DNA of 55,253 bases from Pseudomonadota bacterium (GTDB lineage: Bacteria > Pseudomonadota > Gammaproteobacteria > Burkholderiales > Burkholderiaceae_C): positions 1 through 55,253 of the forward strand of contig JAJZEC010000019.1 of the NCBI GenBank assembly GCA_021805825.1, given 5' to 3'. Position 1 is the stretch's first letter; each line of letters starts with the position of its first letter. The position numbers were made by a program, and so were the translations under genes. This document shows, in pieces, positions 45,199 through 53,944 of the stretch. The notes below the pieces were generated by a model, which was given only the letters and a program-made list of their open reading frames with translations, made no database searches and was not told where the DNA came from.

Positions 45199-46233
45199 AT
45201 GACGAACACCACTGCATCCACCACCGACGAACTGCGCGCGCGCCTGCGCCAGCAGGCGCAGGGCGCGCTGAGCCTGAACATCGCCTACATCGGCGTGGTC
45301 AACGGCCTGTTCGAAGCCTTGCACGGGCTCGGCGCGGGCGATGCGGCGCGGCTGGCGCAGGCGGCGGGCATGGATCCCGGCTACGTGTTGCGCTGGTGCG
45401 ACGCCGCCTACGCCTTCGCTTACCTGGAGGCCGATGGCGACACCTTCCGCCTGAGCGAGGCCGGACAGGCGATGCGCCCGCAGCAGCCGGGCACCCTGAT
45501 GCCGCTGGCGGTCGGCGCGGTGCTGTCGTCGCATATGGCCGAGCGCGCCGCGTCGCTGATGCGCAGCGGGGAGCGTCCCGGAGAGCAGGTGCTGGGCGAG
45601 CGCGAAACCGTGCTGCCGTGGTTCGGCCCGATGCTGGAGGCCAATTTCGCCGGCATGTTCGAGAACACCATCTGCCCGGCGATCGCAGCGTTCGCCGAAG
45701 TCGACTCCCGCGGCGGTCTGGCCGTCGACCTGGGTTGCGGCAACGGCTGGTACCTGCGCGCGCTGGCCAGGCGTTGCGCCGGACTGCGCGGGCTGGGCAT
45801 CGACGGCTTTGCACAGAATATCGAGCATGCGCGCCAGCTCGCCGACGCGCAGCGCCTGGGCGAGCGCCTGCAGTTCGTGCAGGGCGACATCCACGAACTG
45901 CGGCTGCAGGAGCCGGCCGATCTGATCGCCATGAACCGCGCGCTGCACCACGTGTGGGAGAAGGATCCGGCCGGGCTGTTCGCCTGGTTGCGCGACAACC
46001 TCAAGCCCGGCGGATACGCGATGGTGTGGGAGCCGGCGTGGAGCGAAGAACGCAGCGCGTTGCGCGATCCGGCCCGCCAGCGCATGGCTTTCCAGAACCT
46101 GACCGAGCACGTGCAGGGCAACCACTTCCTGCGGCCGCAGGAGATCGTGCAGGCCTTCGAGACCGCGGGCATGTCGGCGCAGCCCCACTTCTTCGCCCAG
46201 GGCACCGAGGTGGTGGTCGTGGCCCGACGCTGA
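45199..46233 (+). CDS. Class I SAM-dependent methyltransferase with N-terminal winged-helix region
   Basis: The 344-residue protein has an N-terminal helical/winged-helix segment resembling the dimerisation domain of small-molecule methyltransferases (ALHGLGAGDAARLAQAAGMDPGYVLRW). The C-terminal Rossmann domain has motif I VDLGCGNGWYLRALA, IDGFAQNIEHAR and the post-motif HVWEKDPAGLFAWLRDNLKPGGY. Substrate unknown. ATG 45199 is preferred over the in-frame ATG 45142, which would add unrelated residues. It is divergent from cydA and followed by a strong hairpin. Confidence 0.78.
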   Translation: MTNTTASTTDELRARLRQQAQGALSLNIAYIGVVNGLFEALHGLGAGDAARLAQAAGMDPGYVLRWCDAAYAFAYLEADGDTFRLSEAGQAMRPQQPGTLMPLAVGAVLSSHMAERAASLMRSGERPGEQVLGERETVLPWFGPMLEANFAGMFENTICPAIAAFAEVDSRGGLAVDLGCGNGWYLRALARRCAGLRGLGIDGFAQNIEHARQLADAQRLGERLQFVQGDIHELRLQEPADLIAMNRALHHVWEKDPAGLFAWLRDNLKPGGYAMVWEPAWSEERSALRDPARQRMAFQNLTEHVQGNHFLRPQEIVQAFETAGMSAQPHFFAQGTEVVVVARR

Positions 46234-46258
46234 GGCGGGCGGGCCGCCTGCCCTGCCG

Positions 46259-46286
46259 GCTGCAATACGCCTGTGGGTATTGCAGC
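46259..46286. terminator. Stem-loop after the methyltransferase gene
   Basis: A perfect 10-bp inverted repeat (GCTGCAATAC / GTATTGCAGC) with an 8-base loop lies 26 bases after the stop. It is a likely terminator, though without a T-tract. The remaining bases to the pilin gene are AT-richer (CAAAAACACC, GCGCAAAAACGG) and probably hold its promoter. Confidence 0.5.
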
Positions 46287-46472
46287 GCAGCATTCTGTGT
46301 CAAAAACACCATGGCAGGCCTCGGATTGCCGGGGGATTCCGTGTCTAATGCTGGAATCATTGCGCAAAAACGGATAGTGTCCCTCTGATAGCGCTGCCTA
46401 CCTGATGCGAAGTCATCCCGGCCGGGCCTTGTCGACCGTTGCCTCCCAGCCATGCCCCTTGCTCCGTCATCC

Positions 46473-46913
46473 ATGTCGCACAAGGCCCCGTCCCTGGGAT
46501 TCACCTTGCTCGAGCTGATGATCGTCGTCGCCGTGGTCGGCATCCTGGGAGCCATCGCGATTCCCGCGTACAACGCCTACGTGTTGCGTGGATACATGGA
46601 AGCTGCGCAGGACGCGCTGGTCGAGCAGGCGGCGGAGATGCAGAAGTACGCCCAGGATCATGACCTCTATCCGACGAGCTGCTCGAGCCCGGTGCCGACC
46701 ACGGATTTCCAGATCAGCTGCAGTTCGACCCCGCCGACGACCACGCTGGCCCCGACCTACACCCTGGTTGCCGTCGGCAACGGCCCGGCCGCCGGGCTGT
46801 CCTTCACCCTGAAGAGCGATGGCAGCAAGTCGACCACCAGCAGCCGCAGCGGCTGGGCCTCGAATTCCGCGTGCTGGACGCGCGATGCGGAGGGCGACTG
46901 TGCCGTGCAATAA
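46473..46913 (+). CDS. Type IV pilin-like protein (PilE/minor pilin)
   Basis: The 146-residue class IVa pilin has the short leader MSHKAPSLG cut before FTLLELMIVV, Glu5 of the mature protein, a hydrophobic helix, and a C-terminal disulfide-type cysteine pair (SACWTRDAEGDC). I prefer ATG 46473 because it gives a nine-residue leader; ATG 46452 would give 16. It starts the minor-pilin operon and resembles the PilE that accompanies PilY1 in beta-proteobacteria rather than the bulk PilA. Confidence 0.85.
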   Translation: MSHKAPSLGFTLLELMIVVAVVGILGAIAIPAYNAYVLRGYMEAAQDALVEQAAEMQKYAQDHDLYPTSCSSPVPTTDFQISCSSTPPTTTLAPTYTLVAVGNGPAAGLSFTLKSDGSKSTTSSRSGWASNSACWTRDAEGDCAVQ

Positions 46914-47448
46914 CAGCAGCAGAAGCAGCAGAAGCAGCCGGGACGCCCTGCCGCGTCGGGGCGGGCGCGCCGAGCGGGGTTTCACCCTGGTCGAACTGAT
47001 GTTCACGCTGCTGGTGATGGCTATCCTGCTGGCGGTGGCGGTACCTTCCTTTCTGTCGGTGCTGCAAGGCCAGCATGGCACCGACCTGGCGAACCAGTTC
47101 GCGCAGGACATGGCATGGGCCCAGGGGGAGGCCTTGTCCGGGCAGGTGGTGCAGATCGTGCTGACGGTCAATGGTTCGTGGACGACCACCGAAAACGGCC
47201 AGGCGGTTCCGGATCACTCCCTGAGCATGGCGCAATTGCAGGCCGACGATCCCGGCGCCACCTGCACCCTGCAGCCGGCGACCGCGGGCGCCAGCAGCAG
47301 CTGCGCCGCGACCCTGAGTTTCGATTCCCTGGGCATCGTCAGCGGCGCCCCGGTGGGCGTGGTGCAGTACCACGTAGGCAGTTCGGTGTCCTCGTTCCAG
47401 GTCTTCGCATCGGGCGCCGTGGTGCCCAATCCCACCTATGCCTCCTGA
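46900..47448 (+). CDS. fimT: FimT/GspH-like minor pseudopilin
   Basis: The 182-residue protein has a prepilin peptidase site G-FTLVELM and a GspH/FimT-like hydrophobic helix and beta-rich body. GTG 46900 is chosen because GGAGGG lies five bases upstream; the leader is then about 27 residues and Ser/Arg-rich (NNSSRSSRSSRD), longer than usual. It overlaps the preceding gene by 14 bases. FimT/PilH proteins act in pilus assembly and, in some species, DNA uptake. Confidence 0.8.
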   Translation: MPCNNSSRSSRSSRDALPRRGGRAERGFTLVELMFTLLVMAILLAVAVPSFLSVLQGQHGTDLANQFAQDMAWAQGEALSGQVVQIVLTVNGSWTTTENGQAVPDHSLSMAQLQADDPGATCTLQPATAGASSSCAATLSFDSLGIVSGAPVGVVQYHVGSSVSSFQVFASGAVVPNPTYAS

Positions 47449-47890
47449 CGTCCCGCCCGCAAGCGCGCAGCGCGGCTCCAGCCTGATCGAGGTGCTGGTC
47501 GCGCTGCTGATCTTCTCCTTCGGCCTGCTGGGCCTGGCCGCGCTGTACGTGCGGGGTGCGCCCACCCCCTACGCCAACCAGTCGGTGATTGCGGTGCAGA
47601 CCGCGGCCGACAGCCTGATGTCGGTGCTGGCCAGCGACCCGGGTGCGCTGTCGGCGCTCAGCGTGAGCAATGTCAGCGCTCCGAGCAAGATGCCCGCCTG
47701 GCTGAAGGGCTGGCTGACCCAGGCCCAGGCCCAGGTACCCAGCCTGAGCGTGAGCATCGTCCCGGGCGCCGACGCACTTGGCAACAGTTGCTCCTCGCTC
47801 AGCTGCGGCATCACCGCCACCCTGGCGTGGACGGAAGGCGCCACCCAACGCTCGCAGGTATTCCATGGCCAGATCGGCATCCACAACTGA
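47438..47890 (+). CDS. pilV: Minor pilin PilV
   Basis: The 150-residue protein has the leader MPPDVPPASAQRG cut before SSLIEVLVALLIFSFGLLGLAAL, which is the PilV signature, with two C-terminal cysteines (NSCSSLSC). It is part of the PilVWXY1 tip complex that primes pilus assembly. It overlaps fimT by 11 bases. Confidence 0.88.
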   Translation: MPPDVPPASAQRGSSLIEVLVALLIFSFGLLGLAALYVRGAPTPYANQSVIAVQTAADSLMSVLASDPGALSALSVSNVSAPSKMPAWLKGWLTQAQAQVPSLSVSIVPGADALGNSCSSLSCGITATLAWTEGATQRSQVFHGQIGIHN

Positions 47891-47894
47891 GCGC

Positions 47895-49103
47895 ATGGCG
47901 CGGCTGCAGGCCGGGGTGACCCTGGTCGAGCTGATGGTGGCGTTGGCGGTGGCGCTGATCCTGTCGCTGTCGGTTCTCGGCGTGCTGGTGTTCGCGACCA
48001 GCAGCAACCGCAATGCCACCACCCTGGGCTCGCTGAACAACAACATCCGCGCCGTGCTGACGCTGCTGACGCGCGATGCCGACAGCGCGGGTTTCATGCT
48101 GGGTGCGGCGCAGGCGCAGTGCGGCCTGACGCTGCTCGTCGATTCCGCACTGAGCAGCGCGCCGCCCGTGGCCTACCCGGTCTGGGCGCAGGCGCAGAGC
48201 AACGGCAACGACTTGCCGCTGACCGCCACTGTGGCCACCTATCCGCCGGCCAGCTGGGGCAGCGGCAACGCCACGGACGTGCTGATGATCGCCGCGGCGC
48301 CTTCGGTGCCCGAGTACACGACCACCGGCAGCGCCGGGAACACGACGCTGCTGCCCGGGCCGATCGCCACCGCGGCCTACGGAAGTTGGTCCAACGCGAT
48401 GACCAACGGGGTGCTGCAGATGAGCACGACCAACGGCCTGAACGCGGGGGATACCGCGCTGTTGCAGGTGCCGATGACCGGCGGGCTGGTGTGCATGCGC
48501 GTGCCGATCAGTTCGGTCGGCACCGGCAGCATCACCAGCACGCCCGCGACGACCTACATGCCCTCCACCGGCTACAGCGGATTCTCTTCGATGATTCCGT
48601 CGAGCTACGGAACGCTGGGGGTCGGGCAGCTGCAGCACGCGCGCCTGATCGACCTCGGCTCCTCGCAGAATGCGATGCACATCATCGAATACTGGATCGA
48701 TGACAGCAACGGCTACCCGGTGCTGATGCGCAGCGTGTTCAGCGGCCTGACCGACCAGGCGATCGAGACCGATGCCCTGGCGCCCGGGGTAGTCAGCCTG
48801 CAGGCGCTGTTCGGCACTGTGCCGGCGGGTTCGGCTGGGACGACCACGCCGACCTTCAAGGCCTGGGCCGACGTGAACCCGGCCACCGAGCAGGTCGTAT
48901 CGGTGGCGCTGGCGGTGGTCACGCGCAGCCTGTACGACGACAGCAGCTACACCGCGCCGCAGACCATCATCGTGCCGCAGCCGACGAGCAGCCAGCAGTC
49001 CCCGGACGCCTTCGCCAACTACACGCGGTCGACGGCCGAGCAGCATCGTCATTTCCAGGTCAGTACCGTGCTGATCGCGCTGAGGGACTCGACATGGCAA
49101 TGA
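47895..49103 (+). CDS. pilW: Minor pilin PilW
   Basis: The 402-residue protein has leader MARLQAG cut before VTLVELMVALAVALIL, followed by a long Thr/Ser-rich beta domain, typical of PilW, the largest minor pilin. ATG 47895 gives a seven-residue leader and begins four bases after the pilV stop; ATG 47865 is an in-frame alternative. The C-terminal PilX-type contact region HFQVSTVLIALRD is conserved in the family. Confidence 0.87.
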   Translation: MARLQAGVTLVELMVALAVALILSLSVLGVLVFATSSNRNATTLGSLNNNIRAVLTLLTRDADSAGFMLGAAQAQCGLTLLVDSALSSAPPVAYPVWAQAQSNGNDLPLTATVATYPPASWGSGNATDVLMIAAAPSVPEYTTTGSAGNTTLLPGPIATAAYGSWSNAMTNGVLQMSTTNGLNAGDTALLQVPMTGGLVCMRVPISSVGTGSITSTPATTYMPSTGYSGFSSMIPSSYGTLGVGQLQHARLIDLGSSQNAMHIIEYWIDDSNGYPVLMRSVFSGLTDQAIETDALAPGVVSLQALFGTVPAGSAGTTTPTFKAWADVNPATEQVVSVALAVVTRSLYDDSSYTAPQTIIVPQPTSSQQSPDAFANYTRSTAEQHRHFQVSTVLIALRDSTWQ

Positions 49104-49630
49104 ACCCGGCCCACCGCCAGCGCGGCGCGATCCTGGTCTATTCGCTGATCGCCCTGCTGCTGCTCTTCCTCGGCGCCCTGTACGCACTGCGTGGGGGACT
49201 GACCGACACCACCCTGACCGACCGTTTCAGCGAACGCCAGAAGAACACCCAGGCGAGCGACATGGCGCTGCAATGGGCGGCCAACCAGATCGGCACCACG
49301 GCGACGGTGGCGCCGCTGGAAGTCTCGGCGCAGGGACTGGCGTGGTTCCTCAACGTGTCGGCGGCCAAGGCCGTGGTTCCCGATGCGGCCTACTGGACCA
49401 CCTGCATGACGAGCCCGACCAGCACCGACACCTGCGCCGCCGCGAGCCTGCCCAGTTCGGTGCCGCAACGCGCCTGGGTGTTCGTGCAGCCCACCGGCCG
49501 CACCGACTCGGCGGCCTGCGCCACCCAGGGCCTGACCGCCGTGTACTACGACGTCTGGGTGCACACGGTGGACTCGCGCAACGAGGCCGCCACCGATACC
49601 GAAGCGGTCTACAAGCTCTGTGTGCGCTGA
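49094..49630 (+). CDS. pilX: Minor pilin PilX
   Basis: The 178-residue protein begins MAMNPAHRQRGAILVYSLIALLLLFLGAL. Processing would be after the RQRG glycine, and Glu5 is replaced (AILVY), as usual for PilX. The body includes ERQKNTQASDMALQWA. It overlaps pilW by 10 bases. It links PilW/PilV to PilY1 at the tip. Confidence 0.85.
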   Translation: MAMNPAHRQRGAILVYSLIALLLLFLGALYALRGGLTDTTLTDRFSERQKNTQASDMALQWAANQIGTTATVAPLEVSAQGLAWFLNVSAAKAVVPDAAYWTTCMTSPTSTDTCAAASLPSSVPQRAWVFVQPTGRTDSAACATQGLTAVYYDVWVHTVDSRNEAATDTEAVYKLCVR

Positions 49631-49655
49631 ACGCATCCAGGGTAGGAGGAGCACA

Positions 49656-52600
49656 ATGCATCCAGTCATCCGCACCCTGGCCGTTGCCGGATTGTTTCTG
49701 CTCGGCAGCTGCGCTGCGGCGCAGGCGCAGGTGACCAGCAATGTGGTCAGCGACGATTTCACCGGTGCTTCTGCGTCGCTGCCGTGGGTAGCCACGGGCG
49801 GCGCCTGCCTGACCGCTGGAGATGCCACGACCCAGGTGCTCAACGGCATCGGCATCCCCGCGTGTGGCACTACCGATTACAAGGGCAAGGCCGAGCTTGG
49901 CGGTTACAGCGGAGCCATGCCCGATGTCAAGGGCGAGGGCGCCTTGCGCCTGACCAACGACGCCAATGTCTTCGAGCAGGGGGGGGTTATCGACACCCAG
50001 GCTTTTCCGACCAGCCAAGGCATCCAGATCACCTTCAGCACCTACACGTACGACGCCTTGCAGAACGGTTCGGTTCGGGAGTACAACGACGGAACCTGCC
50101 CCTCCGGCCAAGACTATATCTGCTCGGGTCACGGAGGCGACGGCATCCTGTTCTTCCTCCTGTCGGTGCAGGCAGGCGACGACGGCCAGCCTGCGGAGTT
50201 CGACACCAAGAACCTCCCGGTGGGCGGGGCCGGCGGCAGCTTGGGCTATTCCTGCAATAACCGCAATTACGGCCAGACGACCGCCGATCCCACGTATGGG
50301 GTTGACGGCATGCCCGATGCATATATCGGCCTGGGCATGGACGATGGTGGCTTCTACCTTGACCATACGGACAATACCAGTACCGAGTTCACGACGCAGA
50401 TCCCGGAGACCATCGGTTTGCGCGGCTCGGGCAACGTCAACTGGGCTTGGCTGCGCGCTACGTATCCCAATGACTACGGTCAGGCATTGACGACGACCTA
50501 TTCCACTTCGAAGTGCAACGGAAGCTTGTGCAACTACGCCGAGCTCGCAGTTGCCAAAACCTGTGAGACGGGTTATGTGTGGGACTATTCCACGCCATCC
50601 AGCCCGAAAGAGACGAGCACGGCCATTCCCTACGACTACAACTACCTGGCCGCGGCACACCTGCCGTCGACGACGCCCATGTCGTCCGTCTACACGACCA
50701 AGCGCAGCGCCGCCTATCCGATCACCTACCGCCTGATCATCACACCCAGCGACAAGCTCAGCCTTGAATACAACTGGAATAACACCGGGTTCAAGACCAT
50801 CCTTCCGTCTACGTCGATCACTGCCAGCAACGGAACCTTGCCGCCTTACTTCCGCTTCGGATTCGCCGGCACCGCGGGCGGTGCCAGCAACATCCATGAA
50901 ATTACCTGCTTCGAGGCCTCACCGGCCGCGCGCACCATCGGCGCTCCGGTGGCTCCTCTGACCGTGTCCACTGGAAGCCTGCTGTACACGGTGACCAGCA
51001 ACCAGAGCCCCGTGCAGGGTTATGTCACCGCTTACGCGCTGGGATCTGACGGGAGTGCGGCCACCAAGGATACCTGGGAGGCAGGTTCACTTATGTCCGC
51101 TGCCGGGCGCCAGCAAGCGTTGTATTCGACCGAGTCCGACGGGTCGACAGTGCAGTTGCTCACCAACCTGGAGACGGAAACACCCAACGCTTTCGTGACC
51201 AACACCTGTGCGCCCAGTGCTGCAACCATTGTCGATTACACGATCGATCCAGGTTCTGTTTCGGCGCCTTCAGGTTGCGCTGCATACCTTGGTTCGCGCG
51301 CCTCCGGGAGCCTGCTCGACGGATTCTCCCAGGGGGATGCGGCCGCGCTGCTGACACCGCCGCACGATGCATTGGACCTGCTCCAGCCGGGCTACTCCAG
51401 CTTTGCTGCGGCCGAGGCCAAGCGTGCCTCGGCGCTTCTGTTCACCAACGACGACGGATTCCTGTACTCGATCGACGCAGCCGCGGGTACGCTGAACTGG
51501 GCCTGGATGCCTCGTGCCTTCCTCGGCCAGTTGCAGAATTACACGAGCTGGCCCTACGCCGACAATTTCGCCGGCAATTTCACGGTGGCGGATGCTTCGA
51601 CCACGACTTCCTCGACCAACGGAAACACCACCTCCTGGGGCACCTACATCGTCGGCAGTGCGCAGGGTGGTGCACTTTGGTACGACCTGGCCCTGGACAA
51701 GAACGGCAATCCCTCGAAAGTCGTGACGACATTTCTCCCCTATCAGGCAACGATGGCGTCCAACACGCAGGCCCTGCCCGATGGAACCTCCCCGGTGAGC
51801 TATGCGTACCCACAACGCCAGGCCCCTGTTGTTGGCAATGTGGGCGATTCCCAGTGGGCGGCCTTCGTTGTCAATACGACGAGCGGAACGACGAATCCCA
51901 CAACCACCAGCACGCTGTATGAATTCAACGTGGCTACCGGTCAGTCCAACTACGCCACCATCCCCTCGAAGTCGATCGGCGGCGGTATAGTCAGCAGCAA
52001 TCTCTTCTACGATACCGGTACTGGCGCGTTGTTCTTCGGCAGTTCCGTGGGCGGCGCCTACGTAATGTCATTCACTGGTTCGGCCAGCGCCGACGTGGGC
52101 AACATCGGGCTGCTGGGCACCAGTGAAGACGGTCTTGCCGTCGACTACATCGGCTACCAGCAGGTGGGTACTCAGCCCTACCTTTGGACCGCCAGTCAGA
52201 CCGGCCTCACAGTCTTTGGCATCAGCAACGTGGGCTGGAACCCGCTGTACGCGACCTCGCCCAGCGCTGCCTATACCTATGGCAGCGGCAAGTGGACGAA
52301 GGTTACAGGCACTGGCCCGGCCGTGTTGCAGGCAACGGCGACGATTTCCGCCCTGCCTATAGTCGTGGACAACATTCTTGTCGTCCCAGTCTACGTTCCG
52401 CCCGCCTCCACCGCCTGTAATGCTGTGGGCAATGGCTACTACGATTTTTACAGTCTGGCCGACGGTAGTTTCCCGAAAAATGCGATCACCCAGGATGGGA
52501 ACGCGATCACGGGCGACTTTCTCGTCGGCTTGGGGGCGGTCTATACACCAAGTTATTCGCTAACCTCCAACAGCCTCCCGGTCTACGGGAGCTCGCAGAA

Positions 52601-52676
52601 CGCTCCGACCCCGGACAAACCTCTGGTGTTCAGCCGATCCCAGATCAACAACGTCGTTCAGTGGCGGGTGCACTGA
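49656..52676 (+). CDS. pilY1: PilY1-like type IV pilus tip protein with lectin-like N-terminal region
   Basis: The 1006-residue secreted protein is translated from ATG 49656 with TAGGAGGA upstream. The signal peptide ends near AAAQA-Q (an LGSC segment could alternatively be a lipobox). Residues about 25-310 resemble an L-type lectin/concanavalin fold (GGDGILFFLL, VDGMPDAYIGLGMDDGGFYLDH) instead of the von Willebrand A domain of many PilY1 proteins. The C-terminal half has PilY1 propeller features: LLFTNDDGFLYSIDAAAG, MPRAFLGQLQNY, QRQAPVVGN and a Ca-site-like DKNGNPSK. It caps the pilus and probably binds a surface glycan. It ends a six-gene operon. Codon use is less GC-biased than neighbours. 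Confidence 0.82.
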   Translation: MHPVIRTLAVAGLFLLGSCAAAQAQVTSNVVSDDFTGASASLPWVATGGACLTAGDATTQVLNGIGIPACGTTDYKGKAELGGYSGAMPDVKGEGALRLTNDANVFEQGGVIDTQAFPTSQGIQITFSTYTYDALQNGSVREYNDGTCPSGQDYICSGHGGDGILFFLLSVQAGDDGQPAEFDTKNLPVGGAGGSLGYSCNNRNYGQTTADPTYGVDGMPDAYIGLGMDDGGFYLDHTDNTSTEFTTQIPETIGLRGSGNVNWAWLRATYPNDYGQALTTTYSTSKCNGSLCNYAELAVAKTCETGYVWDYSTPSSPKETSTAIPYDYNYLAAAHLPSTTPMSSVYTTKRSAAYPITYRLIITPSDKLSLEYNWNNTGFKTILPSTSITASNGTLPPYFRFGFAGTAGGASNIHEITCFEASPAARTIGAPVAPLTVSTGSLLYTVTSNQSPVQGYVTAYALGSDGSAATKDTWEAGSLMSAAGRQQALYSTESDGSTVQLLTNLETETPNAFVTNTCAPSAATIVDYTIDPGSVSAPSGCAAYLGSRASGSLLDGFSQGDAAALLTPPHDALDLLQPGYSSFAAAEAKRASALLFTNDDGFLYSIDAAAGTLNWAWMPRAFLGQLQNYTSWPYADNFAGNFTVADASTTTSSTNGNTTSWGTYIVGSAQGGALWYDLALDKNGNPSKVVTTFLPYQATMASNTQALPDGTSPVSYAYPQRQAPVVGNVGDSQWAAFVVNTTSGTTNPTTTSTLYEFNVATGQSNYATIPSKSIGGGIVSSNLFYDTGTGALFFGSSVGGAYVMSFTGSASADVGNIGLLGTSEDGLAVDYIGYQQVGTQPYLWTASQTGLTVFGISNVGWNPLYATSPSAAYTYGSGKWTKVTGTGPAVLQATATISALPIVVDNILVVPVYVPPASTACNAVGNGYYDFYSLADGSFPKNAITQDGNAITGDFLVGLGAVYTPSYSLTSNSLPVYGSSQNAPTPDKPLVFSRSQINNVVQWRVH

Positions 52677-52697
52677 GGCGCGCAGGGCTTCGCGCCT
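52676..52697. terminator. Hairpin directly after pilY1
   Basis: A 7-bp inverted repeat (AGGCGCG / CGCGCCT, 8-base loop) begins at the last base of the pilY1 stop codon. It is likely the operon terminator. Confidence 0.45.
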
Positions 52698-52775
52698 GGG
52701 CCGCCCCTGTCGGCAACCACGCCAGGAGCATGGTTGCTTCTGGCCGCGGGGCGGGCCTCGGCGCATACTGTGCGC

Positions 52776-53117
52776 ATGGCTCTGGAACATGCCCGCTCAG
52801 GCGATGTGGTGGCGCTGCCCGATCTCGAGGCTGCGCCACCCTGCGCGCGCAGCCATGCGCTGCTCAAGTCCGGGCAGCTCGAGGTCATGCGTCTGGTGCT
52901 GCCGGCCGGCGCGGCGATGCCGGAGCACCGCGTTGCCGGCGACCTGACCCTGCAGTGCCTGCAGGGCGCGGCGCGGGTGGTGGCCGAAGGCAGCGCGCGG
53001 CCACTGCGCCGTGGCGACCTGCTGTACCTGCGCGGCGGATCCGAGCACAGCGTGCAGGCGCTGGAGGACTGCACGCTGCTGCTCACGCTGGTGCTGGCTC
53101 CGGGGCCGGCGGCCTGA
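52776..53117 (+). CDS. Small cupin-domain protein
   Basis: The 113-residue single cupin_2 barrel contains MRLVLPAGAAMPEHRVAGDLTLQCLQG (motif 1, including a His) and RRGDLLYLRGGSEHSVQALEDC (motif 2, His). Only some canonical metal-ligating histidines are visible, so metal binding is uncertain. Role unknown. It stands alone between pilY1 and a methyltransferase. ATG 52776 is preferred to the upstream in-frame ATG 52734. Confidence 0.7.
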   Translation: MALEHARSGDVVALPDLEAAPPCARSHALLKSGQLEVMRLVLPAGAAMPEHRVAGDLTLQCLQGAARVVAEGSARPLRRGDLLYLRGGSEHSVQALEDCTLLLTLVLAPGPAA

Positions 53118-53164
53118 TCCGGCGGCCTGAGCCCGCGTCCGGGTGGCGGTCGCGACGGGCAGGC

Positions 53165-53194
53165 TTGCCGGCCGGCGCATGCGCTGGCTACACT
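53165..53194 (+). promoter_or_regulatory. Candidate sigma-70-type promoter
   Basis: TTGCCG (53165-53170) and TACACT (53189-53194) are separated by 18 bases, 97 bases upstream of the methyltransferase ATG at 53291. These are plausible -35 and -10 elements in an otherwise GC-rich gap. Confidence 0.4.
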
Positions 53195-53290
53195 GCCCGC
53201 AGCGAACCGCAGCCGCGATGGCTGAGCACCGCCCCTGACGGCGGTGCCTGTCTTCGCGCCGCGCAGTGTATCGACAACGATCCGTAGAAC

Positions 53291-53893
53291 ATGCACAAGG
53301 CAGGGAGAAGCCGCTACGGCGTGGCCGCGGCGTACTGGCAATTTGCGCGGGAATTCCTGCGCCACCCCAGGCAGATCGGCGCGGTGTGTCCCAGTTCCCC
53401 GGTGCTGGCGCGGCGCATCGCCAGCCTGGTGCCTCCCGGCAGGGGACTGGTGCTGGAACTGGGCCCCGGCGGCGGCGCGGTGACGGCGGCGCTGCTGCGT
53501 CACGGCATCGCCGCGAAGGATCTGGTGCTGCTCGAGCGCTCCGACGCCCTGGTGCGTCAGCTCGCCAGGCGCTTTCCCGGGGTGCGCCTGATCCATGGCG
53601 ATGCCGCGCGCCTGGCGTCCTACGACGTTCTGCGCAGCCGCCACGTGCGCGCCGTGGTGTCCAGCCTGCCCCTGCGCAGCCTGCCGGCGCCGCAGGTGCG
53701 GGCGATCCTCGACCAGATCTCGGCGATCGCCGGGCCGGACACCGTGTTCATTCAGTTCAGCTACGCGCTGCACGCAAGCTACCTCGGCATGGCGCGGGGC
53801 TTCGAGCGCGAGTTCAGCCACCTGGTCTGGCGCAACCTGCCTCCGGCGCGCGTCGAATCCTTCCGCTACTGCATGCAGGCAGCGGCCGCCTGA
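53291..53893 (+). CDS. Class I methyltransferase, phospholipid N-methyltransferase-like
   Basis: The 200-residue protein begins with AYWQFAREFLRHPRQIGAVCPSSPVLARRIA, the signature of the PmtA-like/rRNA-dimethylase-like small methyltransferases, then motif I LVLELGPGGGAVTAALL and a motif IV position SSLPLRSLP. PmtA makes methylated phosphatidylethanolamine; homologues of this type are often unproven. ATG 53291 is the only sensible start. Confidence 0.72.
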   Translation: MHKAGRSRYGVAAAYWQFAREFLRHPRQIGAVCPSSPVLARRIASLVPPGRGLVLELGPGGGAVTAALLRHGIAAKDLVLLERSDALVRQLARRFPGVRLIHGDAARLASYDVLRSRHVRAVVSSLPLRSLPAPQVRAILDQISAIAGPDTVFIQFSYALHASYLGMARGFEREFSHLVWRNLPPARVESFRYCMQAAAA

Positions 53894-53944
53894 GCGCGGC
53901 TGTCGCCTCTTTTCCGCAACCCCTTCGCGCGCGAGCCGCCGACG

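Noticed and set aside
46310-46331. TGGCAG...TTGC upstream of the pilin gene as a sigma-54 promoter
   Set aside because: The GG and GC dinucleotides are about three bases further apart than the -24/-12 consensus allows.
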